This document shows positions 26,523 through 36,174 of a stretch of 64,000 bases of DNA, piece by piece. Where the stretch lies: positions 1-64,000 of the forward strand of contig NZ_AUJI01000030.1 of assembly GCF_000424145.1 (NCBI RefSeq), written 5' to 3'. The notes beneath the pieces are model-generated. The model did not search any database, was not told the origin of the DNA, and saw only the letters and a program-made list of their open reading frames with translations. This stretch comes from Butyrivibrio sp. AC2005 (lineage in GTDB: Bacteria; Bacillota; Clostridia; Lachnospirales; Lachnospiraceae). Made by a program: the position numbers and the translations under genes. How positions within the stretch are numbered: the first letter of the stretch is position 1; each line of letters opens with the position of its first letter.

Positions 26523-27475
26523 TATTTCCCTCCTATCTGCTGTTTTGATTTTGCTGCAATTTTGCGCTGTTTCTTAAGTGTGCGCTCATCCGCATCGGTA
26601 CCTGCATTCCTGAAAAGGAATCTGAATATGCCCTCCTGCAGGAACTTCGCAATGAAAATAATAACTAGCAGGAACACTGCCATAGCACTGGCAAGGCCAA
26701 CCTTCTGACTTGTATGTGCGATGTCATTCATAACAACAAAGAACGTGCCTGTACCATTAGCTCCGCTTGTTATTACATAAGGGGGCTCAAATGCTGACAG
26801 TGAACCAGTGATTGAGAGGATCACGTTAAGGGTTACTATAGTCTTAATGCTTGGCAGAATAATGTGCCAAAAGGTCTGCCACTTATTGGCTCCATCTATA
26901 GAAGCAGCTTCATAAAGTGTACTGTCAACAGACATCATTGCGCCAAGGAACAACACCATGGTCGATCCAAGATATCTCCATACCGAAGAATACACCAGTG
27001 ACCAATTGTTTATGGACTGATCCTTAAGCCAATACGGCAGATTATCAAGGTTAAATCCTATCGTCTGTAGAACTGTATCAAGAACAAATCCCCTTGTATA
27101 AAAGAATTTAAAGATAAAACCGATTGCTATACCATTTATCAGATAAGGGAAGAAAATAAATCCTTTCCAAAAATTCTCTGCCTTTACCTTAAAGCAAAAT
27201 ATTGTTGCAAGATAGAGCGCTGCAAATACCTGAACAACAGAACCAACCATATAATACAATGACAGCAAAAGCGTCCTCAGAATGTCCTCGCGTTTAAAAA
27301 TCTGTATATAATTCCTAAGACCGACAAATTTCCTTGGCCCAATATATTTCATATTATAAAAGCTGAACTGAACCATTTTTCCAAAAGGATAATATGTGAA
27401 CAAGATCAGTAGCCCAACCGGAATGATCAGGAAAGCCAGGATAACCTGCACCTGTTTCCATTTTCTTTTATTCAT
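26522..27475 (-). CDS. ABC sugar permease, MalF type
   Basis: 317 residues with six hydrophobic helices and the loop STLYEAASIDGANKWQTFWHI, the EAAxDGA coupling motif of CUT1 importers. It is the first permease after the lipoprotein binding protein (about 95 bp downstream) and is likely co-expressed with it. It probably imports manno-oligosaccharides, judged from the neighbouring GH130, epimerase, GH26 and esterase genes. Confidence 0.95.
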   Translation of the reverse strand: MNKRKWKQVQVILAFLIIPVGLLILFTYYPFGKMVQFSFYNMKYIGPRKFVGLRNYIQIFKREDILRTLLLSLYYMVGSVVQVFAALYLATIFCFKVKAENFWKGFIFFPYLINGIAIGFIFKFFYTRGFVLDTVLQTIGFNLDNLPYWLKDQSINNWSLVYSSVWRYLGSTMVLFLGAMMSVDSTLYEAASIDGANKWQTFWHIILPSIKTIVTLNVILSITGSLSAFEPPYVITSGANGTGTFFVVMNDIAHTSQKVGLASAMAVFLLVIIFIAKFLQEGIFRFLFRNAGTDADERTLKKQRKIAAKSKQQIGGK

Positions 27476-27570
27476 ATGGGTAACTCCCTTTCCTTTCTAC
27501 AAGGCAGGAGCGGAATTATCTAATTCCGCCCCTACACAACTACTTCATAATATAGTGTTATGAAAACCTA

Positions 27571-29085
27571 TTAGTACTTGATCTCAACTCCGCTAAGCTC
27601 CTGAGCTTCTGTCCATGCCTGATTCCAGCTGTCCATAATCTCATCAAAGGTCATGTCACCATTTGAAGCGTGCTCTATGATTGACTGTACCTTTTTATCC
27701 CCACCGTTATTGACATTGAGCTCTGAATCAGAATTCAGTGTATCCTTAAGATCTTCTTCTCCGGGAAGTGCTGTTTCATCAGAAACATACTCAACTCCAT
27801 CGAATGCTGCATAAAGATCAGGATAATTGTTGTCTTCTGCATTGATTGGGATGCCTCCTTCGTTATAGGAGAATCCTGACTCATTTGTCATCCACTTAAC
27901 AAATACGAGTGCTGCCAAACGATTGTCGTCACTTGCATCCTTGTTGATTCCGAAAGCATAATCAGGTCCTGCAGAAGCATACTGCTTGCCGTTTACTTTA
28001 ATAGGAAAGCTCATATATCCAATATCCTCAGGCTTATCACCTGCAGCCTGCATCTGTGAATATGCCCATGAACCAAGAACCATGGTTCCGATCTCACCTC
28101 TGTTGATCATACCCTTGCAGCCTTCCCAGTCTGTTGTAGAATAGTCATCCTCAATTAACCCTTCTGCTACTGCATCATAAAGTACTTTATATACGTTGTA
28201 TGCATGTGTTCCATCGCCAGGATCAGAGAAAGGATTAGCTGTGTGTGGAAGTTTCTGATTCATGTAGGTTGCATCACCTGTTGCAGTTCCTGCAATATAA
28301 GCATCCCAGGCACCCATTGTCCATCCTGCAGCATAGTTTGTATAAAGCGGGATGGCATCTGTCTTCTCTTTAATCAGCTTAAGATCTTCAATAAACTCTT
28401 CAGGTGTTGTGGGTAATGTATCGATACCTGCCTGCTCAAATACAGCCTTGTTATAGAGAACACCCTGTGCATTACCGGTTGAGGGGATTCCATAAACGAT
28501 GTCATCGTACTGCTTATCTTTAGCAAAACGGATTACGCTTTCCATATTCTCAACTGTTCCATAGGGCATGAAATAATTTGCATACTCAGAAGCGTCAATT
28601 CCCGGAATCATCATAACATCACCCCAGTCACCTCCCTGGAGCCTTAAAAGAGAATCCTCTGCATAATCTGTGATTCCTTCAACATCTACTGTGATATTCG
28701 GATATACTTCATTGAATGCTGCAATATATGATGCCCAGTTAGTTCCCGGATAATCATCTGCCAGCATATCTGTTCTGTGTGTAAGAAGCTTAATTGTTGT
28801 TGTTATGTCCTTACCGGTCTCACCAAGAACTACTGAAGTGTAGTTGTTGTCAGCCACATCTACATCTGATGAAGAATTGTCAGCTGCATCCTCCGTAGCA
28901 GTCCCATTTTCAGCCTCCTCTGATGAAGCCTCTTCACTACTGTTCTGTGTGTCTGCTGAATCTGCAGCAGCATCAACAGAATCCGCCTTAGGCGTTTCTT
29001 CTGTCTTTGCAGCCTGGCCACATGCAGCAAGTGACATGGCAATTGATGATGCTGTCATTAACGCAACAAATTTCTTGAGTCTCAT
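27571..29085 (-). CDS. Sugar-binding lipoprotein of the ABC importer
   Basis: 504 residues. A lipoprotein signal peptide ends in LAAC (Cys about 22), followed by a long acidic Ser/Ala/Glu/Asp linker (about 25-75) and a cluster B extracellular-solute-binding fold (LKLIKEKTDAIPLYTNYAAG, TMVLGSWAYSQMQAAGD). It should capture manno-oligosaccharides at the cell surface. The upstream region has two AT-rich palindromes (29103-29145) that may be operators. A strong GGGAGG site precedes the start. Confidence 0.95.
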   Translation of the reverse strand: MRLKKFVALMTASSIAMSLAACGQAAKTEETPKADSVDAAADSADTQNSSEEASSEEAENGTATEDAADNSSSDVDVADNNYTSVVLGETGKDITTTIKLLTHRTDMLADDYPGTNWASYIAAFNEVYPNITVDVEGITDYAEDSLLRLQGGDWGDVMMIPGIDASEYANYFMPYGTVENMESVIRFAKDKQYDDIVYGIPSTGNAQGVLYNKAVFEQAGIDTLPTTPEEFIEDLKLIKEKTDAIPLYTNYAAGWTMGAWDAYIAGTATGDATYMNQKLPHTANPFSDPGDGTHAYNVYKVLYDAVAEGLIEDDYSTTDWEGCKGMINRGEIGTMVLGSWAYSQMQAAGDKPEDIGYMSFPIKVNGKQYASAGPDYAFGINKDASDDNRLAALVFVKWMTNESGFSYNEGGIPINAEDNNYPDLYAAFDGVEYVSDETALPGEEDLKDTLNSDSELNVNNGGDKKVQSIIEHASNGDMTFDEIMDSWNQAWTEAQELSGVEIKY

Positions 29086-29102
29086 TTTTGTATCCTCCCT
29101 TT

Positions 29103-29145
29103 ACTTAATTTAAGTTTCCTATTTGCCTTAGGCTTAAATTTTAAG
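29103..29145 (-). promoter_or_regulatory. Candidate LacI-type operators before the binding-protein gene
   Basis: Two 13-bp palindromes, ACTTAATTTAAGT (29103-29115) and CTTAAATTTTAAG (29133-29145), have centres 30 bp apart, 18 and 48 bp upstream of the ATG. Related CTTAAWTTAA-type sequences precede the GH26 gene (36175-36229) and the LacI pair (33859-33871), so they may be the shared regulatory element of the locus. AT-rich composition makes chance occurrence possible. Confidence 0.45.
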
Positions 29146-29202
29146 TTAATTCTTATTATATTTATTAATTTGCATTTTTCAACCATAATTTTAAGAAAAA
29201 GC

Positions 29203-29246
29203 AAATAAAATGAGCCATTTCGTAAATAATTAACGAAATGGCTCAT
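29203..29246 (-). terminator. Strong rho-independent terminator after the GGDEF gene
   Basis: A perfect 14-bp stem (ATGAGCCATTTCGT with ACGAAATGGCTCAT, 29210-29246, 9-base loop) is followed on the minus strand by TTTTATTTG. It lies about 50 bp beyond the stop of the sensor/GGDEF gene and separates it from the importer operon, which must have its own promoter. Confidence 0.88.
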
Positions 29247-29294
29247 TAACTTTTGTTGGTATTATCCAACTATTAACTATATATTTTACTTAAT

Positions 29295-31607
29295 TTAATC
29301 AAACTGTTTAATTACATTTTTGTCTTTACTACGTTTAGCTTCATAAAGCATTCTGTCAGCATATGACAAAGCTTCCTCCAATTTTTGGTCAACCTCTCTG
29401 TCAGCTCTCATGATGCCTATCGACACCGAAATGTTATACGGCTTATCACTGGTCTTATTGAAAGTATCAAGCAGCCCATCAACCTTATGACGAAGGATTT
29501 CATAAGAACCGGTTACGCTTTCCGTGGTGACAAATGCATATTCATCTCCTCCGATTCTTCCAATAACAGCATCCTTACCCAATATTGTTCCAAAGACTTC
29601 TGCAATTTTCTTCAGTGAAAAATCTCCTTCTTCATGCCCAAACCTGTCATTCACTATTTTGAGGTTATTCATATCAGCAAAGCCAACCATACTTATTTCG
29701 CCTCTTTTAGCCGCTTCATGAAGATAATTTTCTCCCTCCTCAACGAACCCTCTTCTGTTGTACAGTCCCGTAAGATGATCAGTCCTTGACAGATTATCAA
29801 GTTCTATATTCATCTGCTTCATAAGGGTAAGGCTTTCCTCCAGCTCCTGCCTTATCCTCTCATTTTCCTTAAGCATCATAAGTATATGTGTGGACGCTCC
29901 GAGCTGTGAAGCAATACACTCTGCCTCACCAAAAATCTTATCCGTAAGATCAAACATTACAAAACCATACAGTTCCTCTGCAAAAAACAAAGGTAAAAGC
30001 GCCATCGCTCTCTGTCTGTCCCCAAACTCTTCTATATCAAAAAGCCTGTCAAGCAAAACCGGCTGCTCTGTTTTAGGCAATATCTTTACCTGACCATCCT
30101 TAAGAACCGCCTTTCTGTTATATGTAGGTGCAGGGCGGTACTTCTCATTTTTAAGATGATAGCATGGGCGATCCAGTACATAAATACAGGCATTCTTTAC
30201 GTCCAGCCAGTCAAAATCGTCCAGGAAAACACGATAGCTTTGATCTGTTCCATGTTTAAAGTTCATCGTCTTTCTTATAAAGTTCTTTATGGAAATGTCC
30301 CTGTCTTTCTGTTCCTTTATCAGCTCACCCAAAAGACTGTTCTCAATTTTCACAAGGGAATGGGTAGTCTGAAGCGCAGAATCAAACAGCTTAGCCTTAT
30401 AAATCTCATTATTATGAATAGCAGCAGACGCAGCCCTGTAAGCATGTCCGATGTACCTTACTATCATATCCACATCAACATACGCCATTGCCTGTGTATG
30501 AAAAAGCACATCAAAACCATCTGCTATTTCTGCCACATCCTCTTTTGCACTTTCAGATTCACTATCTAAGGCTTTAGCCTTTAACATTATCCCCTTAAAT
30601 ATTTCATATACCTTTTGCGCATCATCCTTGTCACACTCATTAAGAAATCTGTAAAAGGAGGAATTAAAATAGTCCCTTATCTCTATTTCCGTAACATCCG
30701 CATCCTGAGCAGCTGTTTTTTCTATCTTCCCAAAGGATTCCCTGATGATAAGCCTTGCGGGAATGGTAACACTTTCTGTTTTTTCGCCCCGGATCTTCTT
30801 TAATAGCGTTGTAAGTGCTACATCCCCAAGATTAAACGGATCAGCGGCAACCGTTGATAAGGGTGGATCCATCTTGGCACTGTTAACAACGTTGTCATAT
30901 CCCATGACGAATACATCTTTTCCTACCGTCTTTCCATGCTTTGCAAGCACCTCATAAGCCATTATTGCCATCTCGTCATTTACACAGAACAGCCCATCCA
31001 TATCAGGATTGTCCAGCATTAAGCGCTCTATCGCATCAGCTGTTTTTTCAGTGCATGCAAGATCACCAACCTGTTTACTGCTTTCAGAATACTTAAGTCC
31101 TGCTTCCTCTAACGTGTCATAAAAAGCATTTTCCCTTTCCATGGCATCTGTATTTCCTGATGGCCCTGCCACAATGCACAAATGTCTGCACCCGCAGTCA
31201 TTTATCAGCTTAAGCACACCTTCTCTTACAGCATTCCTGTTGTCATAACATATACAACAGCGGCTGCTGTCTTTCGTAGCCGCAATAACGCAGGGAATAT
31301 CATCAAATCCTCTTAGGAATTCATCTGTTTTTTCTGCAGTGGTAAAGCATCCAATGCTTCCTGCTGCTATGATAAGTCCATCTATATTATTTGCATTGGG
31401 GTAGGCAAAAAGCGTATTATACTGGTACTCATAGGCAATTTCATCATTATCTTCACTGAGCCTGTCTATGTATTTCCCCGGAAAAACAAATACATTAACA
31501 TCTTTTCTGGCTGCAGTATGCATAACTCCAAGACATAGCTGAATAGAATAATCATCAGCTATACCTCCTACAAGGATTCCAATTTTCAATCTGTTTTCAC
31601 CTGACAT
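29295..31607 (-). CDS. LacI-type sugar sensor fused to GGDEF diguanylate cyclase
   Basis: 771 residues from the ATG at 31607, which has AGAGGGA in front. Residues 1-310 are a periplasmic-binding-protein-like LacI ligand domain without the HTH (KIGILVGGIADDYS, DGLFCVNDEMAIMAYEVL, DVFVMGYDNV). The middle is helical with a GAF-like part. The C-terminal GGDEF domain has DHLTGLYNRRGF and IGGDEYAFV (GGDEY about 686-690). There is no signal peptide or membrane helix, so it is cytoplasmic. It probably links an intracellular sugar to c-di-GMP synthesis. The GGDEY variant keeps the key acidic residues. Confidence 0.9.
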   Translation of the reverse strand: MSGENRLKIGILVGGIADDYSIQLCLGVMHTAARKDVNVFVFPGKYIDRLSEDNDEIAYEYQYNTLFAYPNANNIDGLIIAAGSIGCFTTAEKTDEFLRGFDDIPCVIAATKDSSRCCICYDNRNAVREGVLKLINDCGCRHLCIVAGPSGNTDAMERENAFYDTLEEAGLKYSESSKQVGDLACTEKTADAIERLMLDNPDMDGLFCVNDEMAIMAYEVLAKHGKTVGKDVFVMGYDNVVNSAKMDPPLSTVAADPFNLGDVALTTLLKKIRGEKTESVTIPARLIIRESFGKIEKTAAQDADVTEIEIRDYFNSSFYRFLNECDKDDAQKVYEIFKGIMLKAKALDSESESAKEDVAEIADGFDVLFHTQAMAYVDVDMIVRYIGHAYRAASAAIHNNEIYKAKLFDSALQTTHSLVKIENSLLGELIKEQKDRDISIKNFIRKTMNFKHGTDQSYRVFLDDFDWLDVKNACIYVLDRPCYHLKNEKYRPAPTYNRKAVLKDGQVKILPKTEQPVLLDRLFDIEEFGDRQRAMALLPLFFAEELYGFVMFDLTDKIFGEAECIASQLGASTHILMMLKENERIRQELEESLTLMKQMNIELDNLSRTDHLTGLYNRRGFVEEGENYLHEAAKRGEISMVGFADMNNLKIVNDRFGHEEGDFSLKKIAEVFGTILGKDAVIGRIGGDEYAFVTTESVTGSYEILRHKVDGLLDTFNKTSDKPYNISVSIGIMRADREVDQKLEEALSYADRMLYEAKRSKDKNVIKQFD

Positions 31608-31676
31608 TTTAATCCCTCTGCATGCTCTATCACCATAAGGCAAACAAAGAGCCAATAGTAATGTATTTTTCCATAA

Positions 31677-31727
31677 GTTAAAACACGGCTGACATAAGGA
31701 ATTAGTTTAATCCTAATATGTCAACCG
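31677..31727 (-). terminator. Terminator after the LacI pair
   Basis: On the minus strand, CGGTTGACATA and TATGTCAGCCG (31686-31727) form an imperfect stem ending in GTGTTTTAAC. It follows the stop of the second LacI gene by about 37 bp and precedes the sensor/GGDEF gene. Confidence 0.6.
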
Positions 31728-31763
31728 CCATAAAACAATGTATATTTTATTAAATAATCATAA

Positions 31764-32807
31764 CTAATTAGGCGCAGACCGCGGTTTTCCTACTGACTCC
31801 CCGGGGATAAGGCTCCCCCTGATCATTGCAGATTCAAAGGGCGTTTTCGGATTATGAAGTCTCATGGTCATAAGCTCAATCGCCTTACCTGCCATCACAT
31901 CTATATCCATCTTGTAACTGGCAAGAGACAGCCCCTGCTTCATGTCGGGAGCATAATTATCAAAGCCTATAACGGAAACATCCTCAGGGACTCTGTACCC
32001 ATTCCCGGTTAAACGCTCTATCAGCAAAAGCGCAGAAACATCACAATTACAAAAAAAGGCCGTTGGCATCTGTTTCTTATCAGGAAGCTTAAAGGTGCCC
32101 TCTGCTCCTATGTTGCCATCCGCGTCCCTGTCCCCAACCACTATGGGATTTTTACCAAAGTCTACAGAAAAACCGGAAGCAGAAAGCTGCTTGCACATTC
32201 CAATATACCTTTCATCGATACTTGGCGTAACATTCATGGTTCCTACAAAACCAATATTTTTGTGCCCCATCCCAAGAAGATACCCGGCTATCTCATATCC
32301 CCCAAGGATGTTATCAGCTATGACCGCATCTCCTGCTATCTCCTCGTAAACAGAATCCAGTGACACAAGTGGCACATCAACAATCTCCTTTAGCATCCTA
32401 AGATACCCCACATCAAAGGCTCCAAGGATAATTATACCGTCTACGTTGTCCTGCCTCACAAGATTAGGGACATTCTTTTCAGTCTCCGCTGTCTTACTGA
32501 TAACCTCCAAAAGAGTAAATATCTTCTTTTCATTCGAAATAAGCGATAATTTCTGGTATATACGCCAATAGAATGACTGGCTGTGATCAAGGTATCTCTC
32601 GGCAACAATAACTCCTATGACTTTGATTTTACGGGCAACGTCATTCTTATCCTTTCTTACATAACCCATTTCATCTGCAAGACTTTCAATCTTCTCCCGC
32701 AGCTCATTACTAACACCTTTTTTACCTGAAAGGGCTTTTGACACAGTCACGCTGCTAACGCCAAGCTTCTCTGCGATATCAGACAAGGTAATATTATTCT
32801 GCATCAT
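31764..32807 (-). CDS. LacI-family regulator, second of a pair
   Basis: 347 residues. The N-terminal LacI HTH is ITLSDIAEKLGVSSVTVSKA with hinge helix, followed by a periplasmic-binding-protein-like effector domain (VDGIIILGAFDV, VIGFDNYAPDM). The start ATG overlaps the stop of the first LacI gene by 4 bp (ATGA), so the pair is co-translated and could act as a heterodimer or sense two sugars. Likely represses the mannan genes. Both proteins end with short basic tails. Confidence 0.93.
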   Translation of the reverse strand: MMQNNITLSDIAEKLGVSSVTVSKALSGKKGVSNELREKIESLADEMGYVRKDKNDVARKIKVIGVIVAERYLDHSQSFYWRIYQKLSLISNEKKIFTLLEVISKTAETEKNVPNLVRQDNVDGIIILGAFDVGYLRMLKEIVDVPLVSLDSVYEEIAGDAVIADNILGGYEIAGYLLGMGHKNIGFVGTMNVTPSIDERYIGMCKQLSASGFSVDFGKNPIVVGDRDADGNIGAEGTFKLPDKKQMPTAFFCNCDVSALLLIERLTGNGYRVPEDVSVIGFDNYAPDMKQGLSLASYKMDIDVMAGKAIELMTMRLHNPKTPFESAMIRGSLIPGESVGKPRSAPN

Positions 32808-33832
32808 TTTTCCCTCATATCTCTTACTGATGACCTTTTCACAACATATGAGTCTATCTCATATATTGTTCCTGCAAGAGTTGGATCAAGTGTCTCATTT
32901 ATTACCTGCTCTATGGCAAGCTTTGCCATCTTTGCCAGATCAACATTGTAGGTAGTAAGTATATTTTCCAGCTCATTGCCACTTAAGTAATTATCGTAGC
33001 CCACAAGCGAAATATCTTCCGGCACATTCATTCCTCGTTCAAGAAGCGCCTTATAAAGCGTCCCTGCTGCATAGTCACTGCTGCACACAAATGCTGTAGG
33101 AAGCTCCTTCGGGAGGTCTATACTTGGAGTTTCATTGTCGCCGCTTCTGTCTGACAAAATCCACTCCCTGTTTACTTTTAGCCCATTTTCCCTCATACAC
33201 TTTTTATAGCCATAGTATCTGTCAATAATATTTCGTGAATAATCAAGCGCACCTACAAAGCCAATATCTTTATGTCCGGCAAGAACAAGCTCCCTGGTCG
33301 CCCTGTACATCCCATAATAGTTTCCTGACAGAATAGAAGTATAATTGCCCATTTCTATCTGCTGGTCCATAATTACCACAGGTACTTTTATTGACAAAAG
33401 CAACCTTTCGAGATATTTCTCACGAACGGGTCCTATAATAATCACCCCATCCACATCCATTTTGGGCGGGAGCTTTGCATTATCACTATAATCCTGAATA
33501 ATTGCAAGCGAAGTAAAGCACTCTCCCTCGGACGCAGCATAAGCAACCTTCTGGTACATTTCCCAGTAAAAAGATGCCCCAACGAGCATATATCTTTCAG
33601 AGACAATAACTCCAATGGTTTTTCCCCTGGTTATACTTTTTTCTTCATTAACCGCGGTATTATTCTGATATTTGTCAGTATCAAGCCCCAGGCTTACAGC
33701 ACATTCCTTTATTTTTTTTCGCATTTCCTGGCTTACACCAGGTCTTCCTGCAAGGGAATTTGATACTGTTACAACAGATACCCCTAAAGTATCAGCAATA
33801 TCCTTTAACTTTACTTTTTGTTTTGGTCTCAT
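32804..33832 (-). CDS. LacI-family regulator, first of a pair
   Basis: 342 residues. The HTH is VKLKDIADTLGVSVVTVSNS and the effector domain includes VDGVIIIGPVREKYLERLL and LVGYDNYLSGNELEN. GGAGG is 7 bases before the ATG. It shares layout and about the same length with the next gene, a tandem duplication that has diverged. It lies about 100 bp after the esterase gene. An AT-rich CTTAAATTAA sequence sits 27 bp upstream and could be an autoregulatory operator. Confidence 0.93.
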   Translation of the reverse strand: MRPKQKVKLKDIADTLGVSVVTVSNSLAGRPGVSQEMRKKIKECAVSLGLDTDKYQNNTAVNEEKSITRGKTIGVIVSERYMLVGASFYWEMYQKVAYAASEGECFTSLAIIQDYSDNAKLPPKMDVDGVIIIGPVREKYLERLLLSIKVPVVIMDQQIEMGNYTSILSGNYYGMYRATRELVLAGHKDIGFVGALDYSRNIIDRYYGYKKCMRENGLKVNREWILSDRSGDNETPSIDLPKELPTAFVCSSDYAAGTLYKALLERGMNVPEDISLVGYDNYLSGNELENILTTYNVDLAKMAKLAIEQVINETLDPTLAGTIYEIDSYVVKRSSVRDMREK

Positions 33833-33928
33833 CTATCAACCTCCAAATATCATTATGGCTTAAATTAATTATGCAATCAATGATTTAGCGGTTAAAAAAT
33901 AATAAACTAAAGCAATATCAAAAAACGT

Positions 33929-35020
33929 TCACGCAGTTATTATAGAAACAAGGTAAAAGCTACTATTATCCTCCTTTGTGGCGCTTATAATTTCTATATC
34001 CAGCGAATGGTCTGCCTTTATACTACTGTCTAGTACAGTCTGGAGATAAAGGCAGTCTCCCCAGTCTTCATCAAAGTTTGCATCCAGCCTGGCAGAATCA
34101 TTCCTGTCCCCATCAATGATCGCGATAGCTACAGGAGCTGGCCTGTTTACTGTCTTTCTATACTGGATTGCAATAGATCTGACATCAATAAAGTCAAAAT
34201 GAATTCTGTCACCAGCCACTTCACCTATCCATCCATTTTTAAAAAGGTCGAGATGTCCTGTCTTTTCAGAAGTATCAGCCCTGAATCCGGATAATACAGG
34301 CCTGCTGTTTTCTATAGTAAACCGCGTTGGAAATTCAAATCTGTTTTGCGTTACAGGAAGCTTTTCAATATCATCTGCAGTATCAAAAGCATCTGCCTCC
34401 TGTGTTGCCTTTATATCAGATATGGTTTTTATTATTTCCCCTGCTACAAGCCCATGTCCAAAGTCATTAGGATGTAACCCATCCGGTGTTATGTCATTTC
34501 TGTTATATTCTCCCTCGCATATTCTCCTGTAAACGGTATCCCTGATACTTACATTAGGTATATCGTAATATTTTCCAACACTGTCATGTATATCCTGAGC
34601 TGTCTTGCCATCATCATAAAAAACATTGTTAAGTAGAAGCATTGCCGGTTTGTTATCTGCATACCATATTTTCCGTATCAGTCCCTCATAGGTCTCTTGA
34701 AAAAATGCTTCCGGCTCGTCATTAACAGAAAAATCCACTATGACAAAATCAGGTCTGTACATAAGCAAATCCCTGTGTACTCTTGAAACTCCAAAGTGTG
34801 ATGATGTACCACCTATTCCGGCATTCACATAGTGGAACTTCGCATTCGGAAATTCATTTTTAAACCATTCAAAGACCCTGTAAGCATAACAAAACTCCGG
34901 AGTTGAAGCGAGTGCGCCCTGAGTAATGGATCCTCCAAAAAAGCCCAATACCAGTTCCTCACCAGCCTCTGCTCGCTTTACAAAGTCCCTTAATCTTTTT
35001 ATTCCTGTAATATAATCCAT
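33929..35020 (-). CDS. CE17-like acetylmannan esterase (SGNH plus C-terminal beta domain)
   Basis: 363 residues. SGNH hydrolase at the N-terminus: block I GGSITQG with Ser31, oxyanion Gly70 (NAGIGGT), Asn100 (DFSVND), and the catalytic DGLH with Asp180 and His183. Residues about 215-363 form a beta-rich domain that fits a CBM35-like module. This order, SGNH first then CBM, and the total length match RiCEX (CE17) of Roseburia and differ from CE2, where the SGNH part is C-terminal. It should remove acetyl groups from imported mannooligosaccharides. No signal peptide. Confidence 0.82.
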   Translation of the reverse strand: MDYITGIKRLRDFVKRAEAGEELVLGFFGGSITQGALASTPEFCYAYRVFEWFKNEFPNAKFHYVNAGIGGTSSHFGVSRVHRDLLMYRPDFVIVDFSVNDEPEAFFQETYEGLIRKIWYADNKPAMLLLNNVFYDDGKTAQDIHDSVGKYYDIPNVSIRDTVYRRICEGEYNRNDITPDGLHPNDFGHGLVAGEIIKTISDIKATQEADAFDTADDIEKLPVTQNRFEFPTRFTIENSRPVLSGFRADTSEKTGHLDLFKNGWIGEVAGDRIHFDFIDVRSIAIQYRKTVNRPAPVAIAIIDGDRNDSARLDANFDEDWGDCLYLQTVLDSSIKADHSLDIEIISATKEDNSSFYLVSIITA

Positions 35021-35075
35021 TTTTCTTTTCCCTTTAGTCTTACAAATTGCGCTTCAAAATCCTTTTTTCTCTGAA

Positions 35076-36062
35076 TCAAAATCCCTGCTTTGCCTCATAA
35101 AGCCCCGGCAGATTCTCCTTTGTTACTACATTGGGGCTGTTGTAAACCTTTTTCAGATATTCAAACGTGTTATATTCCTCAGTTTTACAAAAATCCAGTG
35201 ACCAGGTCATAAAGCTTGCCCATCCGATTTTTTCATCATGAACATTCTCAGGATCCGGCAGAACCCCCACCTCTCCAAGAATAACCGGCTTCTTTGTGTC
35301 TGTTATCCCCGTCAAGACCTTATACTGCTCTGCATAAGAGGTATGAACATGCTTATCTGTGTACAGGTCAACAGATATCACATCTACAATGTCATCACCG
35401 GGATAAAAATCCTTTACATGTGAGTTCCATACCCATATAAGATTGTTCAAGTGGTGAAGCCCTACAAATCTTTCATACATAATTCTGTATAGCTTCTTTA
35501 CAGGTTCTGCGCCTTTGGCTCCCCACCAGAACCAGGTTCCATCACTCTCATGAAATGGTCTCCATAGAATAGGAATCTCCTTCTCACAAAATGGTCTTAA
35601 TATACCTGCCATAACATCCAGATCCGAGATCATTGCTGCATATTCAGGAGTTCCTTCTGTTGCTGCCTTCTCCGGATCATAAGGAGTATTTTCAGTATAA
35701 AAAGCCTTGGATCTGCCATATAACGGAGAAAACCAGTGCCATGTAAAAGTAATGAGCCCCTGCTCGGCAGCCCATTCCCATGCTTTTTTTAATGTTCCAT
35801 TATTTCCAACTATCTCATCCATACACTCCCTATCTGTATCCAGATAATTGATATTCGGCGAATATGACAGAAGCTCAAAGCCAAGAAGCGCCGGTTTCTT
35901 TCCTGTCTTTTCTTCTATCAGATGCAGTTCCTCCTGCTCCATTGTCTGTGTATGCTGCCCTGTGATAATCTTGTCATATGTAATGTCAGAGAGATACTTA
36001 AGTACATTCCTCGCGCCCTGCTGCATACAAGGATTACTTGGTTCATAAATCTTGTCACTCAT
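35076..36062 (-). CDS. GH26 beta-mannanase, cytoplasmic
   Basis: 328 residues from the ATG at 36062, which has AAAGGAG in front; the frame stays open to 36176 without a ribosome site. GH26 barrel: acid/base Glu172 in WRPFHESDGTWFWWG and nucleophile Glu264 in KPVILGEVGV. There is no signal peptide, so it should cleave imported mannooligosaccharides inside the cell rather than polymeric mannan. It begins the locus, 55 bp before the esterase gene. Confidence 0.92.
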   Translation of the reverse strand: MSDKIYEPSNPCMQQGARNVLKYLSDITYDKIITGQHTQTMEQEELHLIEEKTGKKPALLGFELLSYSPNINYLDTDRECMDEIVGNNGTLKKAWEWAAEQGLITFTWHWFSPLYGRSKAFYTENTPYDPEKAATEGTPEYAAMISDLDVMAGILRPFCEKEIPILWRPFHESDGTWFWWGAKGAEPVKKLYRIMYERFVGLHHLNNLIWVWNSHVKDFYPGDDIVDVISVDLYTDKHVHTSYAEQYKVLTGITDTKKPVILGEVGVLPDPENVHDEKIGWASFMTWSLDFCKTEEYNTFEYLKKVYNSPNVVTKENLPGLYEAKQGF

Positions 36063-36174
36063 ATTTGCTCCTTTATCCTTTAAAGATCTTATTATTTTTT
36101 TCGCCCTGCATTTCAGGACGATTCTATGACTTCTTGATCGTAAAGATGAAAAAGCGTTCAAGAAGTCATCCCTC

